Of a stretch of 64,000 bases of DNA, positions 34,987-43,437 are shown in pieces. This stretch comes from Mesorhizobium ciceri biovar biserrulae WSM1271 (lineage in GTDB: Bacteria; Pseudomonadota; Alphaproteobacteria; Rhizobiales; Rhizobiaceae). The DNA lies in assembly GCF_000185905.1 (NCBI RefSeq), contig NC_014918.1:124001-188000 (forward strand), in the 5' to 3' direction. Below the pieces are notes generated by a model. The model was given only the letters and a program-made list of their open reading frames with translations. It did no database searches and had not been told where the DNA came from. Position 1 is the first letter of the stretch. Each line of letters opens with the position of its first letter. The position numbers were made by a program, and so were the translations under genes.

Positions 34987-36135
34987 CTAGTAGGAACGCG
35001 GCAGTCCAAGCACGTGCTCGGAAAGGTATGACAGGATGAGGTTGGTCGAGATCGGCGCGACCTGATAGAGACGCGTCTCGCGGAATTTGCGCTCCACATC
35101 GTACTCTTCCGCGAAACCGAACCCGCCATGCGTCTGGATGCAGACATTGGCGGCTTCGTTAGAGGCGTCGGCCGCCAGCATCTTGGCCATGTTCGCTTCG
35201 GCACCGGGGTTCTTGCCGGCCTCGTAGAGGTTCAGCGCCTCGCGCACCATCAATTCGGCCGCGCGCATGTTGGCGTAAGCCCTTGCGATTGGAAACTGGA
35301 TGCCCTGGTTTTGGCCGATCGCTCGGCCAAACACATGCCTTTCCTTCGCGTAGACGCTCGACTTTTCGATGAACCATTTCGCATCGCCGACGCATTCGGC
35401 TGCAATCAGGATGCGCTCGGCGTTCATGCCCGAGAGGATGTAGCGGAATCCCTTTCCCTCTTCGCCGATCAGGTTTTCGGCCGGCATGCGCAGGTCGTCG
35501 AAGAAGACTTCGGTGGTGGCATGGTTCATCATCGTGCGGATCGGCCGGATGGTGAGGCCCTTGCCAACGGCTTCGCGCATGTCGACGATGAGGACGGAGA
35601 GACCGTCGGTCTTCTTCATGCCATCCTTGAGCGGCGTGGTCCGCGCCAGAAGCAGCATCAAATCCGAATGCTCGGCGCGGCTGGTCCAGATCTTCTGGCC
35701 CTTGACTACGAAATGATCGCCGTCGAGATGAGCAGTGGTCTTGAGAGCGCCGGTGTCGGTGCCGCTGGTCGGTTCGGTGACGCCGAAGGCTTGCAGACGC
35801 AATTCTCCCGCGGCGACCTTCGGCAGGTATCGTTGCTTTTGGGCTTCCGAGCCGTGGCGAACAAGCGTGCCCATCGTGTACATCTGGGCATGGCAGGCGC
35901 CGCCATTGCAGCCGGCGCGCTGGATTTCCTCCAGCACGGCGGCGGCGGCCGAAAGCGGCAGGCCCGAGCCGCCATACGCCTCCGGGATCAGAATCGAGAG
36001 CCAACCAGCCTCCGTCAATGCTTCGACGAATTCGCGGGGATAGGCCATGTCCCTGTCGAGTGCGCGCCAGTATTCTCCGGGGAAGCGCGCGCACAACCTG
36101 GCGACGGCATCGCGAATGTCCTGATAGTGTTCCAT
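34987..36135 (-). CDS. Acyl-CoA dehydrogenase
   Basis: A 382-residue FAD enzyme with full ACAD layout. The helical N-domain includes FVEALTEAGWLSILIPEAYG. The beta-domain has LQAFGVTEPTSGTDTGALKT and VVKGQKIWTSRAEHSDLMLL, the FAD and substrate contacts. The C-domain has AKMLAADASNEAANVCIQTH, GGFGFAEEYDVERKFRETRL and the catalytic Glu region. It is the first gene of the six-gene minus-strand CoA operon, 104 bases from the LysR gene. The substrate is inferred to be a branched or dicarboxylic acyl-CoA; the sequence does not settle it. Confidence 0.93.
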   Translation of the reverse strand: MEHYQDIRDAVARLCARFPGEYWRALDRDMAYPREFVEALTEAGWLSILIPEAYGGSGLPLSAAAAVLEEIQRAGCNGGACHAQMYTMGTLVRHGSEAQKQRYLPKVAAGELRLQAFGVTEPTSGTDTGALKTTAHLDGDHFVVKGQKIWTSRAEHSDLMLLLARTTPLKDGMKKTDGLSVLIVDMREAVGKGLTIRPIRTMMNHATTEVFFDDLRMPAENLIGEEGKGFRYILSGMNAERILIAAECVGDAKWFIEKSSVYAKERHVFGRAIGQNQGIQFPIARAYANMRAAELMVREALNLYEAGKNPGAEANMAKMLAADASNEAANVCIQTHGGFGFAEEYDVERKFRETRLYQVAPISTNLILSYLSEHVLGLPRSY

Positions 36136-36239
36136 AAGGTTTGTCCGGCCTTCGTCTAACTGCGGGCCTCACTATCGCGCCCCTATCTCCTATCAGCAAT
36201 GCAAGGCAGGCGTGACCAGATATAACGAAATTCAAATCC

Positions 36240-37175
36240 TTACGATGAAGGGCCAAGAAGCTGGCCAACCCAGACGGCGCGCCCGACAAGGTCCTTGGCG
36301 ATGTCCTCTATCGCTTGTCCGGCAAACCGCGCCAGCCGCGAGGCAGGACGGTCTGCCGGGTAGGCAAGGATGAGGCGACGGACGGGCACGGGATCGATAA
36401 GCGGCGCAGCCGTGAGCTGCCCCGCAACCACGTCGGCATGGATAGGGGCGAGGGGCAGGATCGTCCAGCCATGGCCGTTGCGCACTAGGTCCTTCAGCGC
36501 CGAGTACGAGTCCGCTTCGATGCCGACGTCCAGCGTGATGCCGGCATCAGTGGCGCAGCGTTCGACGATGATGCGCAGCCCATGCTTGATGCTGGGCAGC
36601 AGCAGGCGCTTGCCGGCGAGCGAGGTGAACGACACGGCGCGCACGGTTGAAAATCCCGCGTCTGGCGGTCCAATCAAGAAGAGGTTCTCCAGAAGCAGCG
36701 GGCGCGAGCGCAACGAGCGAGCCATGCGAGGATCGTAGAGCACCGCGACGTCCACCTCGCCACGGTGCACCCAGTCCAGCAAATAGCCGGTGTAGGCGCT
36801 CACAAGTCTGAGTTTCGCATTGGGGTGGGCCTTGCCGAATGCGGCAGCCAGCGGCAGCGAAATAATGTCCGCAACGGTGGGTGGCAGGCCGATGGCGACT
36901 TCGCCGGTCAGCGGCGCGTCGGCGGGAGTGGCTGTGGCCCGGATTTCGTCGATCTCGGCCATGACGCGCATGGCGTGTTTCAGCACCTCCTTGCCCTGCT
37001 CGGATAGCACCATGCCGCGGCCGTGGCGCAGGAAAAGGGCAAAGCCCAATTCCTCCTCCAGCATGCGCACCTGCCGGCTGAGCGCTGGCTGCGCAATGTG
37101 TAGCCGGTCGGCAGCCTTGCTGAGGCTGCCGAGTTCGGCGACGTGGATCAGAGTCCGTAGCTGCGATAACTCCAT
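36240..37175 (-). CDS. LysR-family transcriptional regulator
   Basis: A 311-residue regulator. The N-terminal winged helix-turn-helix (LRTLIHVAELGSLSKAADRL then HIAQPALSRQVRML) is followed by a periplasmic-binding-fold effector domain (about 90-300). It is divergent from the thiamine-diphosphate operon (start 37276) and upstream of the CoA operon on the same strand, so it may control either or both. A 9-base inverted repeat in the 100-base divergent gap is a candidate operator. Effector unknown. Confidence 0.93.
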   Translation of the reverse strand: MELSQLRTLIHVAELGSLSKAADRLHIAQPALSRQVRMLEEELGFALFLRHGRGMVLSEQGKEVLKHAMRVMAEIDEIRATATPADAPLTGEVAIGLPPTVADIISLPLAAAFGKAHPNAKLRLVSAYTGYLLDWVHRGEVDVAVLYDPRMARSLRSRPLLLENLFLIGPPDAGFSTVRAVSFTSLAGKRLLLPSIKHGLRIIVERCATDAGITLDVGIEADSYSALKDLVRNGHGWTILPLAPIHADVVAGQLTAAPLIDPVPVRRLILAYPADRPASRLARFAGQAIEDIAKDLVGRAVWVGQLLGPSS

Positions 37176-37194
37176 GAGCTATCGAATATCATTA

Positions 37195-37233
37195 TATCTG
37201 ATCACAATAAAGGTACGAAGATTAGATCGGATA
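37195..37233. promoter_or_regulatory. Candidate LysR operator (inverted repeat)
   Basis: TATCTGATC (37195-37203) and GATCGGATA (37225-37233) are inverted with eight of nine positions matching and a 21-base spacer. They lie between the LysR gene and the divergent decarboxylase operon. LysR proteins often bind such long dyads, but the assignment is inference. Confidence 0.4.
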
Positions 37234-37275
37234 GTTGAGGTAATCTAACGCCAACTCAATCCTCGGAGGTTCAAG

Positions 37276-37848
37276 GTGACGGCGAGCGTACAAGCGAAAC
37301 ACCCGGAAACAGCTGCGGTTCCATCTGCCCCGGCGGCATCTGAAAGGCAGTGGCCAGACCAGGTCTATGATGTGCTCAAGGCTGCCGGCATCAGTCATAT
37401 GTCCTATGTGCCCGATGCTGGCCATACCACATTGATCCGCCTCTTCGGTGCGGATCCTGAGGTCGTCACCAATGTCTTGACGACTGAAGAGGAGGGCATC
37501 GCCATTGCTGCAGGCGCCTGGCTTGGTGGCAAGCGGAGCGTCGTGCTCATGCAATCTTCCGGCGTTGGCAACTGTATCAATATGCTTTCGCTTCCCGTGC
37601 ATGCGCGCTTCCCCTTGCTCGTTCTGGTGACGATGCGAGGCGAGTGGGCTGAGTTCAACCCGTGGCAGGTGCCGATGGGGCAGGCGACGGAGGCCTCGCT
37701 GAAGGCAATCGGCCTCAGGGTGCTGCGCGCCGAGACTGGTGACGACCTGGTGGAGACGGTGGCGCAAGCGGCCGCTATGGCTTTCGACGCCGACCAGCAG
37801 ATCGCAGTGCTGATCGGGCAACGGCTGCTCGGCAAGAAGAAGTGGTGA
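37276..37848 (+). CDS. Thiamine-diphosphate decarboxylase, alpha subunit (sulfopyruvate/phosphonopyruvate decarboxylase-like)
   Basis: A 190-residue pyrimidine-binding (PYR) subunit. The conserved Glu lies in TTEEEGIAIAAGAWLGGKR and is followed by VVLMQSSGVGNCINML. After a disordered 25-residue start, the domain fits the small alpha subunit of two-subunit 2-oxoacid decarboxylases such as ComD. The ATG follows AGGAGG-like cctcggagg. The beta subunit is five bases downstream. Substrate possibilities are sulfopyruvate, phosphonopyruvate or another 3-substituted pyruvate. Confidence 0.85.
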   Translation: MTASVQAKHPETAAVPSAPAASERQWPDQVYDVLKAAGISHMSYVPDAGHTTLIRLFGADPEVVTNVLTTEEEGIAIAAGAWLGGKRSVVLMQSSGVGNCINMLSLPVHARFPLLVLVTMRGEWAEFNPWQVPMGQATEASLKAIGLRVLRAETGDDLVETVAQAAAMAFDADQQIAVLIGQRLLGKKKW

Positions 37849-37853
37849 GCGAC

Positions 37854-38441
37854 ATGAATCTTCCGACGATGGACCGCAGAGTCGCGGTGAAGAAGCTGCT
37901 TGACGCCCGCGCCGGCACCCTGGTCGTGACCGGTCTCGGCTCGCCGAGCTACGACGTGCATGCCGCCGGCGACCGCAGCGACAACTACTATCTGTGGGGC
38001 GCCATGGGGGGTGCTGCGTTGATCGGCCTCGGGCTTGCCCAGGCCCAGCCTGAGAAGCGAGTCATGGTGATTACCGGTGACGGCGAACAGCTCATGGCGT
38101 TCGGCTCGCTGGCGACGATCTCGGTGGCGCGGCCGAAAAATCTCGACCTGATCATCCTCGACAACCAGCATTTCGGAGAGACAGGCATGCAATCGAGCCA
38201 TACCGGTCGGGGCATTGGTTTCGACAAGGTCGCGGCCGCTTGCGGTTTCTCGGAAACCGCCGAGTTGCGTTCTCTGGAAGAGGTTGACACGCTGTGTGAC
38301 GAGCTGCGTCGCCCGGCCGAAGGTCCACGCCTTTTCGTGCTGAAAATCACCGCCGAGAACCTGCCGCGCTCGCTGCCACCGCGCGACGCGGTCGAGGTCA
38401 AGAACCGCTTTCGCGCCCATCTGGGCTTTGCCACTTGTTGA
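37854..38441 (+). CDS. Thiamine-diphosphate decarboxylase, beta subunit
   Basis: A 195-residue cofactor-binding (PP) subunit with the GDG...NN-type motif: VMVITGDGEQLMAFGSLATI and LDLIILDNQHFGETGMQSSH, which hold the magnesium and diphosphate. It complements the alpha subunit upstream. The ATG at 37854 is preferred to GTGs at 37842 and 37845. The following aldehyde dehydrogenase gene would oxidise the aldehyde product, so the pair makes a decarboxylation-oxidation route. Confidence 0.87.
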   Translation: MNLPTMDRRVAVKKLLDARAGTLVVTGLGSPSYDVHAAGDRSDNYYLWGAMGGAALIGLGLAQAQPEKRVMVITGDGEQLMAFGSLATISVARPKNLDLIILDNQHFGETGMQSSHTGRGIGFDKVAAACGFSETAELRSLEEVDTLCDELRRPAEGPRLFVLKITAENLPRSLPPRDAVEVKNRFRAHLGFATC

Positions 38442-38449
38442 GGACCGAT

Positions 38450-39928
38450 ATGGCGCTGGTCAGTTTCCAGAACACGGTCGGCGGTCGGCTGCAATCGACA
38501 GCCGATACATTCGAGAGCCATGATCCGTTCACCGGCAGGCCCTGGGCGCTGATCCCGCGCGGGGGAGCAGCCCAGGTGGACGCTGCCGTGGCGTCCGCCA
38601 AGGCGGCATTCCGGTCGAAGGAATGGGCCGGCATCACCGCCACTGCGCGTGGCAAGCTGCTCGTGCGGATGGCCGACCTGATCGCCGACAACGCGGAGCG
38701 TATTGCCGCCATCGAGACGCGCGACAATGGCAAGCTGCTCACCGAAATGACGGCGCAGCTGCGCTATATCCCGGAATGGTTCCGCTATTTCGGCGGTCTT
38801 GCCGACAAGATCGAAGGGGCGGTGCTGCCGATCGACAAGGCTGGCATGTTCGCCTTCACCCGCCACGAGCCGCTGGGCGTCATTGCAGCCATCGTGCCCT
38901 GGAATTCGCCGCTTTTGCTTCTGACCTGGAAGCTAGCGCCGCTGCTGGCGGCCGGCAACACCGTCGTCATCAAACCGTCGGAACACGCGTCGGCCTCGAC
39001 GCTGGAGTTCGTGAAACTGTTTGCGCAGGCTGGGTTCCCGCCAGGCGTGGTCAACACCGTTACCGGCATGCCGCTCGATGTCGGCGTGCCTCTCGTTGCC
39101 CACCCCGATGTCGCCAAGATAGCCTTCACCGGGGGTGAGCCCGGCGGGATCGCAGTCTATCGAGCGGCTGCCGAACAGCTCAAGACCGTCACGCTGGAGC
39201 TTGGCGGCAAATCGGCCAACATCGTCTTTGACGACGCCGATATCGAGAGCGCGGTCAACGGCGCGATCTCAGGCATTTTCGCGGCCAGCGGCCAGACCTG
39301 CATCGCGGGTTCGCGCCTGCTGGTGCATCGCAAGATCCATGACCGGTTCGTGGAGGGCGTCATAACGCTGGCGGCCAGTGCTCGATTGGGCAATCCGGCG
39401 CTGGCCGAGACGCAGGTGGGGCCGATCACCACGCAAGCCCAGCGCGAGAAGGTGCTGTCCTATCTCGGCATAGCACGCCGCGAGGGCGCGCTATGCGTGC
39501 TCGGTGGCGGCAAGCCTGCGTCCAGTGAACTGGCCGAGGGCTGGTTCGTCGAGCCGACCATCTTCACCGGCGTGAACAACACCATGCGGATCGCGCGTGA
39601 GGAGGTGTTCGGGCCGATCCTGTCCGTCATCCCCTTTGACGACGAGGACGAGGCCTTCGCCATTGCCAATGACAGCCCCTATGGGCTGGCGGCCGGGATA
39701 TGGACCAGCGACATGGGCCGGGCGCTGCGCGGCGCGGCCGTGATGGAAGCGGGGATGGTCTGGATCAATTCATACCGGGCCGTCTCCTACATGGCGCCCT
39801 TCGGCGGCTACAAGAGGAGCGGTATCGGGCGTGAAAGTGGGCAGGAGGCCATCAATTCCTATCTGCAGACCAAGACGGTGTGGATAGACACCGCCGGCAA
39901 GGCCGCCAATCCCTTCGTTATCCGCTAG
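38450..39928 (+). CDS. NAD(P)-dependent aldehyde dehydrogenase
   Basis: A 492-residue ALDH. Cofactor and catalytic motifs are AIVPWNSPLLLLTWKLAPLL (oxyanion Asn), VVIKPSEHAS, the Glu in TLELGGKSANIVF and the Cys in ASGQTCIAGSR, followed by EEVFGPILSVIPF. The normal FTGG-S-x-x-G loop reads FTGGEPGGIAV, a slight variant. The ATG at 38450 (GAGG ahead) starts 8 bases after the beta-subunit stop. It is predicted to convert the aldehyde from the upstream decarboxylase to a carboxylate. Confidence 0.93.
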   Translation: MALVSFQNTVGGRLQSTADTFESHDPFTGRPWALIPRGGAAQVDAAVASAKAAFRSKEWAGITATARGKLLVRMADLIADNAERIAAIETRDNGKLLTEMTAQLRYIPEWFRYFGGLADKIEGAVLPIDKAGMFAFTRHEPLGVIAAIVPWNSPLLLLTWKLAPLLAAGNTVVIKPSEHASASTLEFVKLFAQAGFPPGVVNTVTGMPLDVGVPLVAHPDVAKIAFTGGEPGGIAVYRAAAEQLKTVTLELGGKSANIVFDDADIESAVNGAISGIFAASGQTCIAGSRLLVHRKIHDRFVEGVITLAASARLGNPALAETQVGPITTQAQREKVLSYLGIARREGALCVLGGGKPASSELAEGWFVEPTIFTGVNNTMRIAREEVFGPILSVIPFDDEDEAFAIANDSPYGLAAGIWTSDMGRALRGAAVMEAGMVWINSYRAVSYMAPFGGYKRSGIGRESGQEAINSYLQTKTVWIDTAGKAANPFVIR

Positions 39929-40026
39929 GCTAGGCTTCGTTGGGAGAATTATGCCTATCCGTAGCCAGGCGCGGCCCCTCGCTCCCTGAGAGGGTGGCCG
40001 ACTTACAAATGATCGAAGGATTGGAC

Positions 40027-40806
40027 ATGAGACAGGCAGAAAAGGTGGCGGTTGTCACAGGCGCGGCGCGCGGCATCGGACGCGCTTGCGCGGAACGCTT
40101 TCTTGCCGAAGGCGCGAAGCTCGTGCTCGGCGACATCGATGCGCCGGAACTGAGAAAATGTGCCGCGGAAATCGGCACCCCCGACAGCGTCCTGGCGGTC
40201 GTTACGGATGTCAGCAAGAAGGAGCAGGTCGATGGGCTGGTTGCGGCGGCGGTGGCGAAGTTCGGACGTGTGGACATCATGGTCAACAATGCCGGCATCG
40301 CTCCGGTCCAGGACTTTCTCGACGTTACAGAGGCGGACTACGACAGGGTTCTCGCCGTCAATCTGAAGGGCGCGTTCTTGGGCACCCAGGCCGCAGCCCG
40401 CCAGATGATCGCGCAGGGTGGAGCCGGTGTCATCATCAACATGTCGTCGATCAATTCAGGCCTCGCCAATCCACGCGTCGCCACCTACGCGATCTCCAAG
40501 GGCGGCATGAACCAGGTCACCAGTACCGCGGCTGTTGCCTTCGCTCCCCACGGCATCCGCGTGGTCGGTGTCGGCCCGGGCACCATCGCCACGGACATGG
40601 TCATGGACGGGACATTCATCGATTCGGAAGAAATGCGACGGGCGGTTCTTTCGCGCACACCGCTCGGGCGCCTCGGCACTGCAGCCGAGATCGCCTCGGT
40701 CGTGGCGTTCCTGGCCAGCGACGACGCTTCCTACATCACCGGCGAGACGATCTACCCCGACGGGGGGCGCCGCGTTCTGAACTATACGGTCCCGATCAAG
40801 GAGTGA
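40027..40806 (+). CDS. Short-chain dehydrogenase/reductase
   Basis: A 259-residue classical SDR. It has the Rossmann motif VVTGAARGIGRACAE, NNAG at about residue 86, catalytic Ser in IINMSSINS and Tyr/Lys in YAISKGGMNQ. The C-terminus (IYPDGGRRVLNYTVPIKE) is nearly the same as that of the SDR at 52654-53430, so the two are paralogues probably acting on related substrates. The ATG at 40027 with GAAGGA ahead is preferred over earlier starts. It is followed 6 bases later by the VOC gene. Confidence 0.9.
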   Translation: MRQAEKVAVVTGAARGIGRACAERFLAEGAKLVLGDIDAPELRKCAAEIGTPDSVLAVVTDVSKKEQVDGLVAAAVAKFGRVDIMVNNAGIAPVQDFLDVTEADYDRVLAVNLKGAFLGTQAAARQMIAQGGAGVIINMSSINSGLANPRVATYAISKGGMNQVTSTAAVAFAPHGIRVVGVGPGTIATDMVMDGTFIDSEEMRRAVLSRTPLGRLGTAAEIASVVAFLASDDASYITGETIYPDGGRRVLNYTVPIKE

Positions 40807-40812
40807 GAGGAT

Positions 40813-41262
40813 ATGGGTAACTTCGACAAGCTGCATCATCTCTGCATCGTCGTGCACGATATCGACAAGGCGCAGGCCTATTACGACTCCATCGGCATTG
40901 GGCCATGGGAATCCTATCCGCCGCTGGCCGAGTACGAAGAACTTGAGGTCCCAAGTCCGAAGGGTTTCAGGGCCATGCAATACCGGATTTGTAACCTGCC
41001 GAACGTTCAACTGCAGCTGTGCCAGCCGAACGGTGATCCTTCACCGCAGCGGATTCATCTCGATACCAAGGGTGAAGGCGTATTCCATATCGGCTTTGAA
41101 GTCCGCGATGCGGATGCAGCCGAAGCCAAGGCGAAAACCGACGGGCTTTCCGTGCTGATGCGCGGGCGCCGGGAAAATCGCACTGGCTTCACCTACTACG
41201 ACACAGCCGAAAAGGCAGGCGTGATCCTGCTGACGCGGGCGACCAATCTGCCCGGCAAATGA
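40813..41262 (+). CDS. VOC (glyoxalase/epimerase) family protein
   Basis: A 149-residue protein with two beta-alpha-beta-beta-beta units. FDKLHHLCIVVHDIDKAQAY gives the first metal His, VQLQLCQPNGDPSP and GEGVFHIGFEVRDAD the second His, and a Glu or Gln ligand falls near the end. It resembles methylmalonyl-CoA epimerase-type VOC proteins. It ends the operon that begins with the decarboxylase and converges on the GntR gene. The reaction could be an epimerisation or a ring-opening; context does not decide. Confidence 0.8.
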   Translation: MGNFDKLHHLCIVVHDIDKAQAYYDSIGIGPWESYPPLAEYEELEVPSPKGFRAMQYRICNLPNVQLQLCQPNGDPSPQRIHLDTKGEGVFHIGFEVRDADAAEAKAKTDGLSVLMRGRRENRTGFTYYDTAEKAGVILLTRATNLPGK

Positions 41263-41316
41263 TCCACCAACGCAAAGGATTGGGGAGGTCGATGAGGCCC
41301 AGGAACGACGGGTCCG

Positions 41317-41970
41317 TCAGCTTCCCCGCAATTCCTGAAGCCGGTCGACCAGGAATTTGCCGCTGGTGATGATATGCATTTCCAACAGGCCGACGGCGCG
41401 CAGCGTATCCTTGGCTTCGCACAGGTCGATGAGTTGCCAGTGGTCGCGGTCGGACTGGGCCTGGATCTCGGTTAGCGTCACCATCATGCGTGTGTAGCGT
41501 TCCAGCTGCTGGTAGATGCGCCCCACCAGTTCGATCGTCGCCTTGCGGCCGGACGGCTGGTAGAGCGCGGCGTGGAAATTCCAGTTGAGCTGGTTCGAGT
41601 ACTCGCCGGTCTTGCCCTGCTCCTGATGCTGTTTTGCGCGCTCGCGGGCCAGCGCGAGGTCGGCCTCCGTCATCCTTGGAATGGCCAGGGCCAGTAGCCA
41701 TGTTTCGATCCGGGCCCGCAATTCGTAGAGCTCGAGGATCTCGTCCAGGGAAATGGAGGTGACGACGGCGCCCTTGTGGGAAACCAGCGTGACGAAGCCT
41801 TCCGAATGAAGCTGATGCAGCGCCTCTCGCACCGGAATTCGGCTGACGCCGAACTCGGTGGCCAGATGTTCCTGCCGCAGCTGGAAGTTGGCCTCGTATT
41901 CGCCGATCAGGATCTTCTGCCTGATGGCATCGGCGACCTGGGTCGAGATGGTTTTCTTCTGTACGAGCAT
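41317..41970 (-). CDS. GntR-family regulator with FCD effector domain
   Basis: A 217-residue FadR-subfamily regulator. The N-terminal winged helix-turn-helix includes IRQKILIGEYEANFQLRQEH and LATEFGVSRIPVREALHQLH. The all-helical FCD domain (about 80-205) has the metal-binding Asp/His residues expected. It lies 106 bases downstream of the FAD oxidoreductase on the same strand and is the only GntR in the island, so it is the best candidate to bind the repeated GGATA-N3-TATCC operators. Confidence 0.92.
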   Translation of the reverse strand: MLVQKKTISTQVADAIRQKILIGEYEANFQLRQEHLATEFGVSRIPVREALHQLHSEGFVTLVSHKGAVVTSISLDEILELYELRARIETWLLALAIPRMTEADLALARERAKQHQEQGKTGEYSNQLNWNFHAALYQPSGRKATIELVGRIYQQLERYTRMMVTLTEIQAQSDRDHWQLIDLCEAKDTLRAVGLLEMHIITSGKFLVDRLQELRGS

Positions 41971-42076
41971 GAATCAGCCTGGGGCGGCCGCCTTGTTTGT
42001 CGACTGGCGCCGTTTTGATTGAAGAAGTGGACGCATAGCACCGTTGTCACTGCGATGCCATGTCGCCCGTTTCGCT

Positions 42077-43255
42077 TCAGTAGACATGTTCCTCGATAGG
42101 CTTATTGCTGGCGATCCGTTCGTAGCGGAAGGCCGAAAGGTCGATGGAGCGGTACTCGCCGTAGGCAATGAGGTCGCTGACGCCCGACCCGGTCGCCGCC
42201 GCATGCATCATGCCGTGGCCGCTGAAGCCGGTGGCCAGGATGAAGTTCGAGACCTCAGGATGCCGGCCGATGATGCCGCTGTGGTCGAAGGTGTTGTACT
42301 CGTAGAGTCCTGCCCAGGCGCGCAGCATGCGCAATTGCTCGAAGCCGGGCACACGATGGGCCAGCGCCGGCCAGATCAACTCGTCGAACAGGTCGTAGTC
42401 CACATCCAGGCCAAAATCATCCGGCTCGTTCTCGCGCACCGGCGGAACACCGCACAGGAAGAGCTGACCTTCCGGCCGCAGCCAGAGGCCGCTTGTGTCG
42501 AAGATGAAGGGGCAGTTTTCGATCCTTGCCGGCGTTTCGAAGACGAAGACGCAGCGCTTGCTCGGGACGACCGGCAGTTCGGCGCCGGCCATCCTGGCAA
42601 TGCCCGCGCTCCATGGCCCGGCCGCGTTGATTACCGTGCCGGCGGCAAGCCGGTCGCCATTGTCCAGCAGCACTTCACCCACCTTGCCGGAAGATGCCAT
42701 GGTCAGTCCGGTCACTGTCGCGGCAAGATAGTCCACGCCCTGTGTGCGCGCCTTGCGACGGAATGCCTGCATCAGGCCAGGACCGTCGAACCAGCCTTCG
42801 CTGCCAAGGCCAAGCGAGCCAAGCGCGAGATCGTCCGTGTTGAGCCACGGGAAGCGTTGCGCCAGACCGACCTGCTCAATCAGTTCGGCGTCGACGCCCA
42901 TGCTGCGCTGAACGCGGTTCTTGGCACGCTGCGCGTCGGCCCGCTCGGGCGTCGCCAGCACCAGATAACCGGGCTCATGCAGGCCGATGTCGGCCAACTC
43001 GTCGCCAATTGCTAGCCGCGTCTTCACCTGGCGCAGGAAGTCGATGCTGAACTTCGACATCGCGATGTTGGGCGCCGTGCCGAACTGCTGGCGGATGGCG
43101 CTCGTCGACAAGGAAGACGAGGAGGCCGTGTAGTAGGGGTCCCGCTCGATCACCGCGATCCTGCCGTCGAAATCCGGGTTGGCTGACAGGAAGTAGGCGA
43201 TCGAGCTGCCGACAACGCCTCCGCCAACGATCACCACATCATAGTTTGTGCCCAT
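42077..43255 (-). CDS. FAD-dependent amino-acid oxidoreductase (DAO family)
   Basis: A 392-residue flavoprotein with N-terminal YDVVIVGGGVVGSSIAYFLS (FAD fold) and the C-terminal FAD-contact region TGFSGHGMMHAAATGSGVSD. This is the DAO/sarcosine-oxidase-like layout of D-amino-acid, proline, hydroxyproline or N-methyl amino-acid dehydrogenases. The ATG at 43255 is preferred over one at 43285. It is divergent from the aminotransferase operon and shares its operator region. A secondary or cyclic amine substrate is inferred from neighbours. Confidence 0.87.
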   Translation of the reverse strand: MGTNYDVVIVGGGVVGSSIAYFLSANPDFDGRIAVIERDPYYTASSSSLSTSAIRQQFGTAPNIAMSKFSIDFLRQVKTRLAIGDELADIGLHEPGYLVLATPERADAQRAKNRVQRSMGVDAELIEQVGLAQRFPWLNTDDLALGSLGLGSEGWFDGPGLMQAFRRKARTQGVDYLAATVTGLTMASSGKVGEVLLDNGDRLAAGTVINAAGPWSAGIARMAGAELPVVPSKRCVFVFETPARIENCPFIFDTSGLWLRPEGQLFLCGVPPVRENEPDDFGLDVDYDLFDELIWPALAHRVPGFEQLRMLRAWAGLYEYNTFDHSGIIGRHPEVSNFILATGFSGHGMMHAAATGSGVSDLIAYGEYRSIDLSAFRYERIASNKPIEEHVY

Positions 43256-43300
43256 TCCAATCGTGTTCCCTATCTCGAATATCATCCGTGGCGACCAAGC

Positions 43301-43313
43301 ATTGGATACTTTC
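43301..43313. promoter_or_regulatory. Half-site of the GGATA-N3-TATCC operator
   Basis: ATTGGATACTTTC keeps the left arm with its ATT flank but not the right arm. It lies 46 bases upstream of the FAD oxidoreductase start. Confidence 0.35.
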
Positions 43314-43387
43314 CTCTATCGACCCACCTCCAGAATAAGACATATCCCGGTCTTCGACGCAGAAAAAGGGGTTTGACGCGAAAATCG

Positions 43388-43404
43388 GAATACATTATCC
43401 AATC
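43388..43404. promoter_or_regulatory. Operator candidate GAATA-N3-TATCC-AATC
   Basis: GAATACATTATCCAATC lies 34 bases before the GTG of the aminotransferase gene. It matches the sites at 53464-53480 and 53622-53638 (the latter inverted) at almost every position. Confidence 0.6.
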
Positions 43405-43437
43405 TGTAGAAATATCTTACATGCCGAGGATTGTTCC

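Noticed and set aside
34131..35204. 357-codon minus-strand frame
   Set aside because: Another frame of the quinone reductase and acyl-CoA dehydrogenase genes; Arg-rich text with no family pattern.
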